Positions 25,540-33,093 of a DNA stretch of 64,000 nt are shown here, in pieces (within the stretch, counting starts at the first letter, position 1; every line of letters begins with the position of its first letter). The stretch comes from an uncultured Coriobacteriales bacterium. GTDB taxonomy: Bacteria > Actinomycetota > Coriobacteriia > Coriobacteriales > UMGS124. The translations under genes were made by a program, and so were the position numbers. The DNA is taken from contig CAKUAI010000011.1 of assembly GCA_934636245.1 (NCBI GenBank), forward strand, positions 62,001 through 126,000, given 5' to 3'. Under the pieces are notes generated by a model. That model saw only the letters and a program-made list of their open reading frames with translations. It had not been told where the DNA came from and did not search any database.

Positions 25540-26597
25540 CGCGACTTGATGGTGAGGTAGCCCGACTGGTAGAGCATTGGCAGCGGCGTCTGCATGCCTT
25601 CGGCGGGCACGTCGAACTCCTCCGCGTCGGCCTCCCGGTCTTCCAGATCGCCGATCTCCCAGCCGTTCTTTTGGAGCAGGTTTACCAAAACGGTGGGCGT
25701 GCCGCTGCCGAACCAGTAGGCGTCGAGCTGTCCGGAGTCTAGGGCGCTGAGCAGGTTGAACGGGTTGTAGATATCGGGCGAGGGGTTGCAAAAGTGATAC
25801 CCGTCGTAGTTTGCCTTGAGGCGGGCCAGGGCTTCGCCGCGATGTATGCATAGAGTTGCTGCCAATGCGTCGACATCGGAAGACATCTGCCCCGTCAGCT
25901 CCTCCTCGGTGATGCCGCAGATGGCGGCAAAGCGACGGTCGAGGCTGATGTTCTTGAGGTTGTTAAGCTCGCTGAAGATAGAGAGCTGGCTGAACTTGGT
26001 GATGCCCGTCAGAAACACGAAGCGCAGGTACTCGTCGCACGCCTTGAGCGGGGCAAAGAACTCCTGCATGGCCAGGCGAAACGCATGAAGCTTCTCGGGG
26101 TCGCGTGCGACATTGAGGAGCGGGGCGTCGTACTCATCAACGAGAACAACGACGGTCTTGCCTGTCTGCTCATAAGCCGCCCTGATGAGGGCCATGAGTC
26201 GCGAGCCGGGGGTCTTTGCGTCGGCGTTTCGGCCCCAAAGACCCTCTTGTTTCGACAACGTGTAATTGAGCAACTCCTCAAGCTGCCCTTGGTCCTCGGT
26301 TTTCACGGTGGAGAGGTCGATGCGAATGACCGGGTGGGATTCCCAGGCAGTTTCAAGCTCCGAGATGGCGAGTCCGTCGAAGAGCTCGCGCCTGCCTTCG
26401 AAATATGCCTACATGGTGGAGAGCAGAAGCGACTTGCCGAAGCGGCGGGGGCGGCCGAGGAAATAGGTCGAGCCGGAGCCGTGTGCAAGCTCGTACACAA
26501 AGGCCGTCTTGTCGACGTAGAGGTAACCGCCCTCGCGGATTTTTTCAAACGTTTGGATCCCGATGGGATACCTGCTTGAGGTGGTCGCCCCGCCCAT
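25540..26597 (-). pseudogene. AAA-ATPase_like/PDDEXK_9 family protein, broken twice
   Basis: From the ATG at 26597 the frame encodes the family N-terminus (YPIGIQTFEKIREGGYLYVD), the P-loop-like GRPRRFGKSLLL and, after a stop, the Walker B region VVVLVDEYDAPLL. An in-frame TAG at 26409-26411 replaces a codon within LLLSTM-stop-AYFEGRREL; Gln (CAG) is the simplest ancestor. The C-terminal PDDEXK-like domain is absent: similarity ends after QSGYLTIK near 25540, where the CRISPR-associated foreign block begins. The gene has therefore suffered both a nonsense mutation and a 3' truncation. Intact relatives are at 48329-50194. The family is common in gut anaerobes and its function is not established. 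Confidence 0.82.
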
Positions 26598-26777
26598 GTC
26601 ACTCGCCGCTTTTCGTTTCGAGGCTCTTGATGAGAGTTTAGCGTTTTGGTCGCAGGGTGGATTGCCCAGCATAGGGAAGCGCGGAAAAGGAAGACGGATG
26701 TGCGTGGTGCGCCCCGCCATCGGGCCCGCCGCCTGCCCGATATCTTGCCAATGGGTTTTCCCGTTGCCTCAAGTAGA

Positions 26778-26822
26778 GGGCGCCCCTCCAGGGCAGCTCT
26801 GAACTGCCTGGAGGGGCGCCTT
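26778..26822. terminator. Strong hairpin, bidirectional terminator
   Basis: GGCGCCCCTCCAGG near 26779 pairs with the matching arm CCTGGAGGGGCGCC ending near 26820. It lies 17 bp after the minus-strand gene ending at 26839. A relative with the same GGCGCCCCT arms lies at 29649-29684. Confidence 0.7.
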
Positions 26823-26838
26823 GAAAGCCAAGTGGGCG

Positions 26839-27210
26839 TTATTCGAGCTGTTCTGGGGACGTAGCCGTGTCAGTGAGGGCCGCGGCGAGGTGCGCGGTGG
26901 GCTTGGGCTGGTCGGGGACGAAGACGAAGGCCAGAAGCCCCATGCAGGCCACAAGGGCGCCGACGGCGATGAAGATGGTCTTCATCGTCATTGCCCCGGA
27001 GATGTGGCCCGCCACAAGGGAGGCGCCCATGATGTAGTTGTACGCGTCGCCGCCCACGTACTCCCTGATGTAGGAGTACCCGTCGCTGCCGCCGAGGCTC
27101 TCGTAGGTTGTGAGACGGTCGCCGGGGACAGCGATGATGAGGCCGACGGCGATCAATGCGATGCCAACGATTATGACGGCGAGCGCTGCCCCACGCTTCT
27201 TGTTCTCCAT
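26839..27210 (-). CDS. Small two-helix membrane protein, copy A
   Basis: A 123-residue protein with a positively charged start (MENKKRGAAL) and two hydrophobic helices, one at residues ~8-28 and one at ~77-97. A polar segment (YESLGGSDGYSYIREYVGG) lies between them, probably outside the cell. Residues 1-103 are nearly identical to the protein at 30144-30509, because the two lie on a 382-bp duplicated segment; the C-terminal tails differ. The start lies 3 bp after the stop of the Ltp-type lipoprotein gene at 27214, so the two are co-translated. A role as membrane partner of the lipoprotein is inference from the repeated pairing. Confidence 0.7.
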   Translation of the reverse strand: MENKKRGAALAVIIVGIALIAVGLIIAVPGDRLTTYESLGGSDGYSYIREYVGGDAYNYIMGASLVAGHISGAMTMKTIFIAVGALVACMGLLAFVFVPDQPKPTAHLAAALTDTATSPEQLE

Positions 27211-27264
27211 GGCCTACAGCCCCACTGCGGTCGCAGCGGCCGAGGCCTGGCTGTACGAGAAGCC
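26883..27264. repeat. 382-bp near-identical direct repeat, copy A
   Basis: This segment matches 30182-30563 with only two mismatches that I can find (26897 region T/C and 27220 region C/T). It covers most of the small membrane gene plus the last 17 codons of the upstream Ltp gene. The very high identity against diverged flanks points to recent duplication or gene conversion. Confidence 0.85.
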
Positions 27265-28338
27265 CACGTATTCAAGCATGTCAATAAGGCCGCTGCGCGA
27301 GAATGATTTGATTTCGAGATAGTCTTTCGCCTTGAGCACGGCCTGCTCGTACCAGTCAACGTCGCATTGGCCTACGGCGTACTCGGCTTCAGAGGTGGTG
27401 AAACCCGCGTACTCGAGCGTGTCGATTAACCCAGCGCGAGAGAAGTGCGAGACGTTAAGGTAGGACTCTGCCTTGAGCACGGCCTGTTCGTACCAGTCGG
27501 CCCCGCAGTTCTCGGCGGCGTACTCGGCCTCGGAAGAAGTGTAGCCCTTATATTCCAGCTGTTCGATGAGGCCAGTGCGCGAGAAGGCCATGATGTCAAG
27601 ATAGCTCCGCGCTTGGTCGAGCGCGTTCTGCTCGCCGCGCGTTGGGGTGTGGGAGGGGCGGCTCGAGCGCGCGCTGGAGCCAGGGGCGTTGCTGGTGCCG
27701 CTGGACGATTCGGGGGCGTAGGCCCCGGAGATGGAATCGACGATCTCCCAACACTCATCAACGCCGTCTTCGGTGCAGGGGATGCCTTTGAGAATGAGGA
27801 CATTCCCGGCCTCGTCCATTGCTACGGTGATAACGACGCAAGCATCGAGGTCTTCCTCGATGTTTACTATGTAGAGCCCCTGGAACAGCCCGTCGCCCAG
27901 ATAGGACATCCTGCACTCGTCGTCAAGGGGCTCGTAATCGGAATACGGGGCATCGAAGAGCGATGCCATGTCGTCGGGTTCGGGAAAAATTTCCCAGAGA
28001 GACCCGCTCAGTTCTTCGAACGAAAGAAATAGAACCATATCATGGGACGAGTAGTCAATCCTTGTAGTGCTCAGGCCCTTGTCGCTCGTGGTGACGTCGT
28101 AGTCCTTGCAGCTAAAGGAGCTGGGAATCTCCACCGTCAGCCCGCCGAAATGCAGCGTGCCAAGGTGGTCGGAGCTGTCTGGGGCGCTGGAGAGGCGGCT
28201 CGATGAAGAGCTCGCCCAAGCCTGCGTCGGCGCAATGAAGCTCGTGTATGTTTGGATATCGGTCGCACATCCAAGCCCGAGGCTCGCCGCAACAATAAGG
28301 GGGAGGGCTATTTTTGTCCTGAAACCGGCGTTTTTCAT
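27214..28338 (-). CDS. Ltp-type lipoprotein with three C-terminal helical repeats
   Basis: A 374-residue lipoprotein. It has a signal peptide with lipobox LGLGC at residue 24. An extracellular domain (~55-200) starts with GTLHFGGLTVEIPSSF. A Ser-rich linker follows, then three ~47-residue repeats of the type ALDQARSYLDIMAFSRTGLI followed by EQLEYKGYTSSEAEYA. These repeats belong to the host-cell-surface-exposed lipoprotein (Ltp) family. In phage TP-J34 of Streptococcus thermophilus, Ltp blocks DNA injection by other phages. The gene is followed 3 bp later by a small membrane gene, a pairing repeated at 30144-31901. Superinfection exclusion is plausible, but this host and these fusions are untested. 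Confidence 0.8.
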   Translation of the reverse strand: MKNAGFRTKIALPLIVAASLGLGCATDIQTYTSFIAPTQAWASSSSSRLSSAPDSSDHLGTLHFGGLTVEIPSSFSCKDYDVTTSDKGLSTTRIDYSSHDMVLFLSFEELSGSLWEIFPEPDDMASLFDAPYSDYEPLDDECRMSYLGDGLFQGLYIVNIEEDLDACVVITVAMDEAGNVLILKGIPCTEDGVDECWEIVDSISGAYAPESSSGTSNAPGSSARSSRPSHTPTRGEQNALDQARSYLDIMAFSRTGLIEQLEYKGYTSSEAEYAAENCGADWYEQAVLKAESYLNVSHFSRAGLIDTLEYAGFTTSEAEYAVGQCDVDWYEQAVLKAKDYLEIKSFSRSGLIDMLEYVGFSYSQASAAATAVGL

Positions 28339-28363
28339 GGCTGTTCCTTCACGGTAGCTTTGC

Positions 28364-29602
28364 TTACTCGATCGGCTGCAATGTCCCTATCAAATCAAGG
28401 ACAGTTTCGCCGAGATCCGTGCCTGAACTCATGCCGATTTGATAGTAGCAGTTGAAGTCGAGTATTTTGCCAGTTGGCGTTAGGACGTCAACGTGGTAGC
28501 CCTCGCCGTATGCATCTTCGTAGTGCGCGACATAGGTTATAAGGCCGTTGATCTCATATGCGCGGGGATGCTCCAAAAACGTGGGGGCGACGTCTTGTTT
28601 CATGTAGGAGATGGTGCGATATGTCTCGAACTCGGCTGCGGTTGAATCAATGGAAATCGGGCAGTCCCATGTCATGACGCCTATGCAGATGCCGTCGTCT
28701 GTGCCCCAAAAATCCCACCCTGCAGTCGTGGTATGGTCATAGCTGAGACCGACGGGCATTTTGAACTGCACGCCTTCGGTTTCCATGTTGCCCAGCTCGT
28801 CGGCCCATCCATCCATGTGGGCGAGCGAAAATGAATCGATATATCCTGCCAATGGGTTGGTTTGTTGAGCGAGCCTTTTGTTGGTGCTGGCGCTGCATGC
28901 AATGCCCTCTATGGCGGGAAGGGACTCGGACACGGCTTTAAAAACCCAAGCTCGCCCGTTGTCCGTGATGCAGAAATAGGACAGCGTGCACTTGGTGCCC
29001 GACTCATCGGTGTATGACGCCGCGACCAGGTGGATTGCGTCTGCGTTTCCCTTGAGTTCAATGGGTTCAGACACGGTGGCCTGTGTGATGGTGTCGCTCT
29101 TCGCAATTTCATCCTGGACGTATTGGGTCAGGCATCTGTCTGGGTTGTCGAGGAGCTCCTGTTGGTCGGATTCTGACTCGTCGGTCATGTACCCGACGAC
29201 GAGCATCATTCCAAAGTCAAGCGGGTCGAGGTCCCGTTCGTGGTTGTAGGGAACGTAGCCAACGTAGGTACCGCTTCCCTGGTCACCCCATGGCATGTAC
29301 AACGGCGTGTCGCCATAAAAGAGCATGTTGCGGGGGCCAAGGGGGAGCTGTATGTACAGCCCGTCGAACTCTGCGGTTTCAACCGAATAGGATGCGGTAA
29401 ACGCCAGTGCTTGCGACGGGATGGCCGCGGGCAGCGTTATGCATGCCAGGCAGAACGACATGATGACCCCCAGGAGGGAAACGCTGCGAGGTCGCTTGTT
29501 TTCGTTCGGGCGGGGCTCGCCTGGGATATCGGCGGGCGGTTTCTCCGTTGGTGTGTCGCGGCGGTTCCGAGCAAAGGGTTGTAGCAGGTGCAGATCTTGC
29601 AT
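28364..29602 (-). CDS. Secreted protein with two copies of the cluster's extracellular domain
   Basis: A 412-residue protein with a basic N-terminus and an export signal/membrane helix (VIMSFCLACITLPAAIPSQA near residue 50). The mature part appears to contain two copies of the domain also found in the neighbouring Ltp proteins. The first begins near EFDGLYIQLPLGP and the second near TEGVQFKMPVGLSYD; compare FGGLTVEIPSSF (27214-28338) and FGDLKVELPDEY (30513-31901). It has no Ltp repeats. AAGGAGG six bases before the ATG at 29602 sets the start; an upstream start at 29692 would add 30 unlikely residues. It is part of the same operon. Function unknown. Confidence 0.65.
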   Translation of the reverse strand: MQDLHLLQPFARNRRDTPTEKPPADIPGEPRPNENKRPRSVSLLGVIMSFCLACITLPAAIPSQALAFTASYSVETAEFDGLYIQLPLGPRNMLFYGDTPLYMPWGDQGSGTYVGYVPYNHERDLDPLDFGMMLVVGYMTDESESDQQELLDNPDRCLTQYVQDEIAKSDTITQATVSEPIELKGNADAIHLVAASYTDESGTKCTLSYFCITDNGRAWVFKAVSESLPAIEGIACSASTNKRLAQQTNPLAGYIDSFSLAHMDGWADELGNMETEGVQFKMPVGLSYDHTTTAGWDFWGTDDGICIGVMTWDCPISIDSTAAEFETYRTISYMKQDVAPTFLEHPRAYEINGLITYVAHYEDAYGEGYHVDVLTPTGKILDFNCYYQIGMSSGTDLGETVLDLIGTLQPIE

Positions 29603-29648
29603 GGGGTTCCTCCTTGGCGCGTCGTGCATGTGCTGGTTTCCCAAATAG

Positions 29649-29684
29649 CAAGGCGCCCCTCCAGAAGCCTGAAGGGGCGCCTTG
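29649..29684. terminator. Terminator-like hairpin inside the cluster
   Basis: CAAGGCGCCCCT at 29649-29660 pairs perfectly with AGGGGCGCCTTG at 29673-29684. It sits between 28364-29602 and 29700-30134 and may lower transcription of the downstream minus-strand genes. Confidence 0.7.
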
Positions 29685-29699
29685 GAAAGCAATGGGGCG

Positions 29700-30134
29700 T
29701 TATCCGAGCCACTCGATGAAGAGGCGCAGGCCAGTGTCGGGGTGGTACTTCCACGTCAGCTCGAAGTTCTTGCGAACGCGAGACTGCCAGCCGTCGCTTG
29801 CCGAGCACTGGTTGAACATGTCGAGTATGATTTGCGGCAGGCCGAGCTCGTCGAAAATGGCGGCGATCGCGCTGTCGCCCGCGAGGGAGTAGGTCCAGTC
29901 GCCGCCGTCCTTGTCGTGGGGGTTCGTGTCTACGAGGATGCCAGAGCCGTCCTCGTAGACGGTGCAGCATTCCTGCTCGTCGGACTCAAGCCCATCGACG
30001 ATGGCCTGGAAGTCAGGCGCGCCGTCGGCCAGGGCGCGAGGCGTGGTCGAGCCAGCCGCTGTGGCGCCGACCAGGGCTGCTGCGCATGCGCCGCCTGCGA
30101 TGAGGTTGCGCCTGGAGAGAGACTCGTTGTTCAT
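29700..30134 (-). CDS. Tat-type secreted small protein
   Basis: A 144-residue protein with a Tat-like signal (LSRRNLIAGGACAAALVGAT) and a likely cleavage after ALA near residue 36. The mature 107 residues are acidic with a Trp-rich end (FELTWKYHPDTGL, LFIEWLG). No family is recognised. It lies in the Ltp cluster, 9 bp after the small membrane gene at 30144, and may be co-translated. Tat export implies folding before secretion, possibly with a cofactor; none is visible. Confidence 0.65.
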   Translation of the reverse strand: MNNESLSRRNLIAGGACAAALVGATAAGSTTPRALADGAPDFQAIVDGLESDEQECCTVYEDGSGILVDTNPHDKDGGDWTYSLAGDSAIAAIFDELGLPQIILDMFNQCSASDGWQSRVRKNFELTWKYHPDTGLRLFIEWLG

Positions 30135-30143
30135 GTTCCGCTC

Positions 30144-30509
30144 CTATTCTGGGAAAGCTACGTCGATGGAGTCATCGGACTCGGCGAGGTGCGCGGCGGG
30201 CTTGGGCTGGTCGGGGACGAAGACGAAGGCCAGAAGCCCCATGCAGGCCACAAGGGCGCCGACGGCGATGAAGATGGTCTTCATCGTCATTGCCCCGGAG
30301 ATGTGGCCCGCCACAAGGGAGGCGCCCATGATGTAGTTGTACGCGTCGCCGCCCACGTACTCCCTGATGTAGGAGTACCCGTCGCTGCCGCCGAGGCTCT
30401 CGTAGGTTGTGAGACGGTCGCCGGGGACAGCGATGATGAGGCCGACGGCGATCAATGCGATGCCAACGATTATGACGGCGAGCGCTGCCCCACGCTTCTT
30501 GTTCTCCAT
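30144..30509 (-). CDS. Small two-helix membrane protein, copy B
   Basis: A 121-residue paralogue of 26839-27210. The first ~105 residues are almost identical because of a 382-bp duplicated segment (30182-30563); the C-terminus diverges (HLAESDDSIDVAFPE). It follows the FMN-binding/Ltp gene with a 3-bp gap, exactly as copy A follows its Ltp gene. Two membrane helices flank an external polar loop. Confidence 0.7.
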   Translation of the reverse strand: MENKKRGAALAVIIVGIALIAVGLIIAVPGDRLTTYESLGGSDGYSYIREYVGGDAYNYIMGASLVAGHISGAMTMKTIFIAVGALVACMGLLAFVFVPDQPKPAAHLAESDDSIDVAFPE

Positions 30510-30563
30510 GGCCTACAGTCCCACTGCGGTCGCAGCGGCCGAGGCCTGGCTGTACGAGAAGCC
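30182..30563. repeat. 382-bp near-identical direct repeat, copy B
   Basis: Partner of 26883-27264, 3.3 kb away in the same orientation. Recombination between the copies would delete the intervening cluster genes and fuse the two Ltp units. Confidence 0.85.
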
Positions 30564-31901
30564 TTCATACTCGAGCTGGTCGATGAGCCCGCTGCGGGAG
30601 AAGGACATTGCGTCGAGATATTCCTCGGCCATGAGAACGGCCTGATAGTCCCAGTCGGCTCCACAGTTATCTACTGCATACTCTGCCTCGGAGCTCGTGT
30701 AGCCTTCATATTTCAGCTGGTCGATGAGGCCCGAGCGCGAGAAGGCCATGGTGTCGAGGTAGTCATGGGCGGTGCTGAGCGCGTTTTGCTCACCACGCGT
30801 GGGGGTGTAGGAGGAGCGGCTGGAGGTTTGGCTGTCCGAAGACGAGGCCGAGGTCGAGCTGGAAGAAGTGCTTGAGTCAAAGGCCTCGGGCAGGGCGCTT
30901 TCGAGCAGGGACTGGGAGATGGACACCGCCTCGTCTGTGCCTTCGCTGTCCGTGATGATGCAAAGAACCACCAGAAGGTTCCCGTCTGTGTCGACTGTCG
31001 CGGTAATTAGTGCGGGCACTTCTTCATCGATTGATTTGCTTGTGCCTTTGCAGCTGCCAAGGTACACCTTCGTGCCTGCGCTGTTTGTCCCCAGCTTGGA
31101 CAGAGGTTCGCTGCTGTCGTCAGATATCGGTTCGAGATGTTCAAGTTTGCCGAGGGTTTCGGCCACCGCGAGGATTGCCGCCTGCTCTGCCCCCGTGGTC
31201 GTGTACTCGGCCAGCTCGGTGGTGTAACACACTATGCAAATCGCATGTATTGCCTCGGAGGAGAAGGCTCCAACTGACAGTGTGCCACTTTCGCTCATTT
31301 CGAGCTCTCCGACATATTCATCCGGAAGCTCAACCTTGAGGTCGCCGAACAGCAGGGTGCTGCCCTTCTGAACGCCCAAGGAGTCGGCGGGGCTTGGGGA
31401 CGACGTGGTGCCGCTGCTAGATTTCGTCGAGCTCTTGCTGTCTGACGCAGCGCTCAAACCTGCGCTCGACTTTGCTGCCTCGGGCTTCACGTTCGTGGTC
31501 CCCGCCTGCTCGAGGCAGTCGTCGACGGCCGCGAAGATGGCCTTGGAGGTGACAGTGGCGCCGGAGGTCGCGTCGACGCCGTCGGTGCCGTTGGCCTCGA
31601 CGATGGCGTCGGGCAGCTGGTCGATGGCCTTGGAGCCGATGCCCTGGGTCTCTGAGTTGTCCCCGACGGTGACCTCGGAAATCTTGCCGTTCTTAATGGT
31701 CACGGTCACGGGCACCTTGCCGCCGATGCCCTTGCCCTCGGCGGTGTACTCGCCGTCGGCGTAGGCGGCGTCGGTGGCCGCCCATGCCTGAGCGGGAGCC
31801 AGGACGTTCGTGAACGTCTGGACCGCCGGGACGCAGCCGAGGCCAAGTCCGGCCGCAACGGCGAGGGGGAGGGCCAGTTTTGCAATCGCTTGCGTTTTCA
31901 T
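30513..31901 (-). CDS. FMN-binding domain fused to an Ltp-repeat lipoprotein
   Basis: A 462-residue lipoprotein with signal and lipobox LGLGC (Cys near residue 23). Residues ~46-130 are an FMN_bind domain (GEYTAEGKGIGGKVPVTVTI) with the covalent flavin-attachment motif DATSGATVTS, whose Thr/Ser is flavinylated by ApbE in other proteins. A Ser-rich linker, an extracellular domain starting FGDLKVELPDEY (~185-330), another Ser-rich linker, and two Ltp-type helical repeats (SFSRSGLIDQLEYEGFSYSQ) follow. FMN_bind domains normally carry electrons in extracellular or membrane redox chains, while Ltp repeats are known from phage exclusion. Their fusion is unusual. A small membrane gene follows after 3 bp. 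Redox-linked surface function is inference. Confidence 0.85.
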   Translation of the reverse strand: MKTQAIAKLALPLAVAAGLGLGCVPAVQTFTNVLAPAQAWAATDAAYADGEYTAEGKGIGGKVPVTVTIKNGKISEVTVGDNSETQGIGSKAIDQLPDAIVEANGTDGVDATSGATVTSKAIFAAVDDCLEQAGTTNVKPEAAKSSAGLSAASDSKSSTKSSSGTTSSPSPADSLGVQKGSTLLFGDLKVELPDEYVGELEMSESGTLSVGAFSSEAIHAICIVCYTTELAEYTTTGAEQAAILAVAETLGKLEHLEPISDDSSEPLSKLGTNSAGTKVYLGSCKGTSKSIDEEVPALITATVDTDGNLLVVLCIITDSEGTDEAVSISQSLLESALPEAFDSSTSSSSTSASSSDSQTSSRSSYTPTRGEQNALSTAHDYLDTMAFSRSGLIDQLKYEGYTSSEAEYAVDNCGADWDYQAVLMAEEYLDAMSFSRSGLIDQLEYEGFSYSQASAAATAVGL

Positions 31902-32081
31902 GCATGCCTCATTTCAAAGCGACTCTATGCTGTCTGGGAATGCTCTCAGGCGATGGCTCGATTGCATCGCCAATCGTGCCCGCTTTTGACCTGCCTTACA
32001 AGGTCGAAAATGCCCAGGTCAGCGTGAGGGTGGCTGTCGCGCGGTCCTGGACATTGGGTTAAGCCCACGATAAGAAGGCCC

Positions 32082-32822
32082 TTACCCACAATCGATGCCC
32101 AGGGATATCGCTCCATCAGAGTTAATGATGAGGCAGTACCAAATATTGTCGTGGCGGTCTTCCGAAACTGCATATTGCTTGCCGTTTTTGTTGTACGGCT
32201 CGAAGTTGTCTACGAGCGAGGACATGAAATCCACCGCATCGGATTTGCTCAGAGCCGGGTCGGCGGCCATCATCATTGCAAGCGAGACGCAGAAGCAGTA
32301 TTCGGCCGAATCGTCGTCTTCAAACCAAACGGCGAAAGTCTGGTTGAACGCCTTGCTAGAATTGCGCTCGCGATAGCTAATCCAGGAGTCATCGACATCG
32401 GACAGGCTGAACTCTGCGAATCCAACGAGCTCCGACTTGTACCGAATGTCCATGTCGAGCGTTTTTCCGTCGACGCCCTTTGTGAGGTTCACGCTGTAGT
32501 CGGACTGCCCCAGGTCTTTAAGCGCGTCGTTTACTCGGTCGACATATTCGCTGGCCGAGAAGGTGAACATGCCGTTTTTGACATACGACTTGCTCGACGA
32601 GGACGTGTTAGAGGACTTGGCGAATGCGGGCGTGGAGGAGAGCAGGTCGATGCCTTGCGGCGCGCTTGCGGCGGGAAGCGCGAGGCCCATGGTGCAGGCG
32701 AGCAGCGCGCACGACAGCCCGGCCTTTGCGCATGTTGGTAGGTTGCCGAGGACCCCGTGCATGACCTTGGCGCTGCCGGGACGGTTTCCAGGCGTTAGGG
32801 CTGACCGGGAAGGAGCGCTCAT
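32082..32822 (-). CDS. Secreted hypothetical protein
   Basis: A 246-residue protein with a long signal region (hydrophobic stretch LSCALLACTMGLALPAASA near residue 35), a Ser-rich linker and a ~170-residue acidic mature domain rich in aromatic residues. GGAG lies six bases upstream of the ATG at 32822; a start at 32762 is possible. It heads the minus-strand Ltp cluster, 180 bp upstream of the FMN/Ltp gene. Similar in style to its neighbours but without the FGxLxVELP-type domain. Function unknown. Confidence 0.65.
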   Translation of the reverse strand: MSAPSRSALTPGNRPGSAKVMHGVLGNLPTCAKAGLSCALLACTMGLALPAASAPQGIDLLSSTPAFAKSSNTSSSSKSYVKNGMFTFSASEYVDRVNDALKDLGQSDYSVNLTKGVDGKTLDMDIRYKSELVGFAEFSLSDVDDSWISYRERNSSKAFNQTFAVWFEDDDSAEYCFCVSLAMMMAADPALSKSDAVDFMSSLVDNFEPYNKNGKQYAVSEDRHDNIWYCLIINSDGAISLGIDCG

Positions 32823-33093
32823 GACTTACTCCAATCATCCGCATTGTTGGCAAAACATTGGCAATGATAGCCTCTTTCAGGTTATTTTCATTAGCTGTCA
32901 GCCATTCCCCGTCAGCGGAAGAGAGTCTGGGGCGAGCGGCTTGCAGCGAGTGTGCCGAGGCTGCCCCCTCCTGAGCCCCTCTTCACACACGTGCAAGAAC
33001 GGTGATTCCGGGTTTGAGGCGCTATGATGTTGTGTTGGAATGCCTGCGATGTGGCAGCTGCCTGCGATTGCGGGCGGCGTGAAAGGAACGCAT

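Noticed and set aside
25669..25679. Fourth CRISPR repeat suggested by TTTTGGAGCAG
   Set aside because: Only 11 of 36 bases match, and the word is part of the coding sequence of the ATPase (NLLQKNG).
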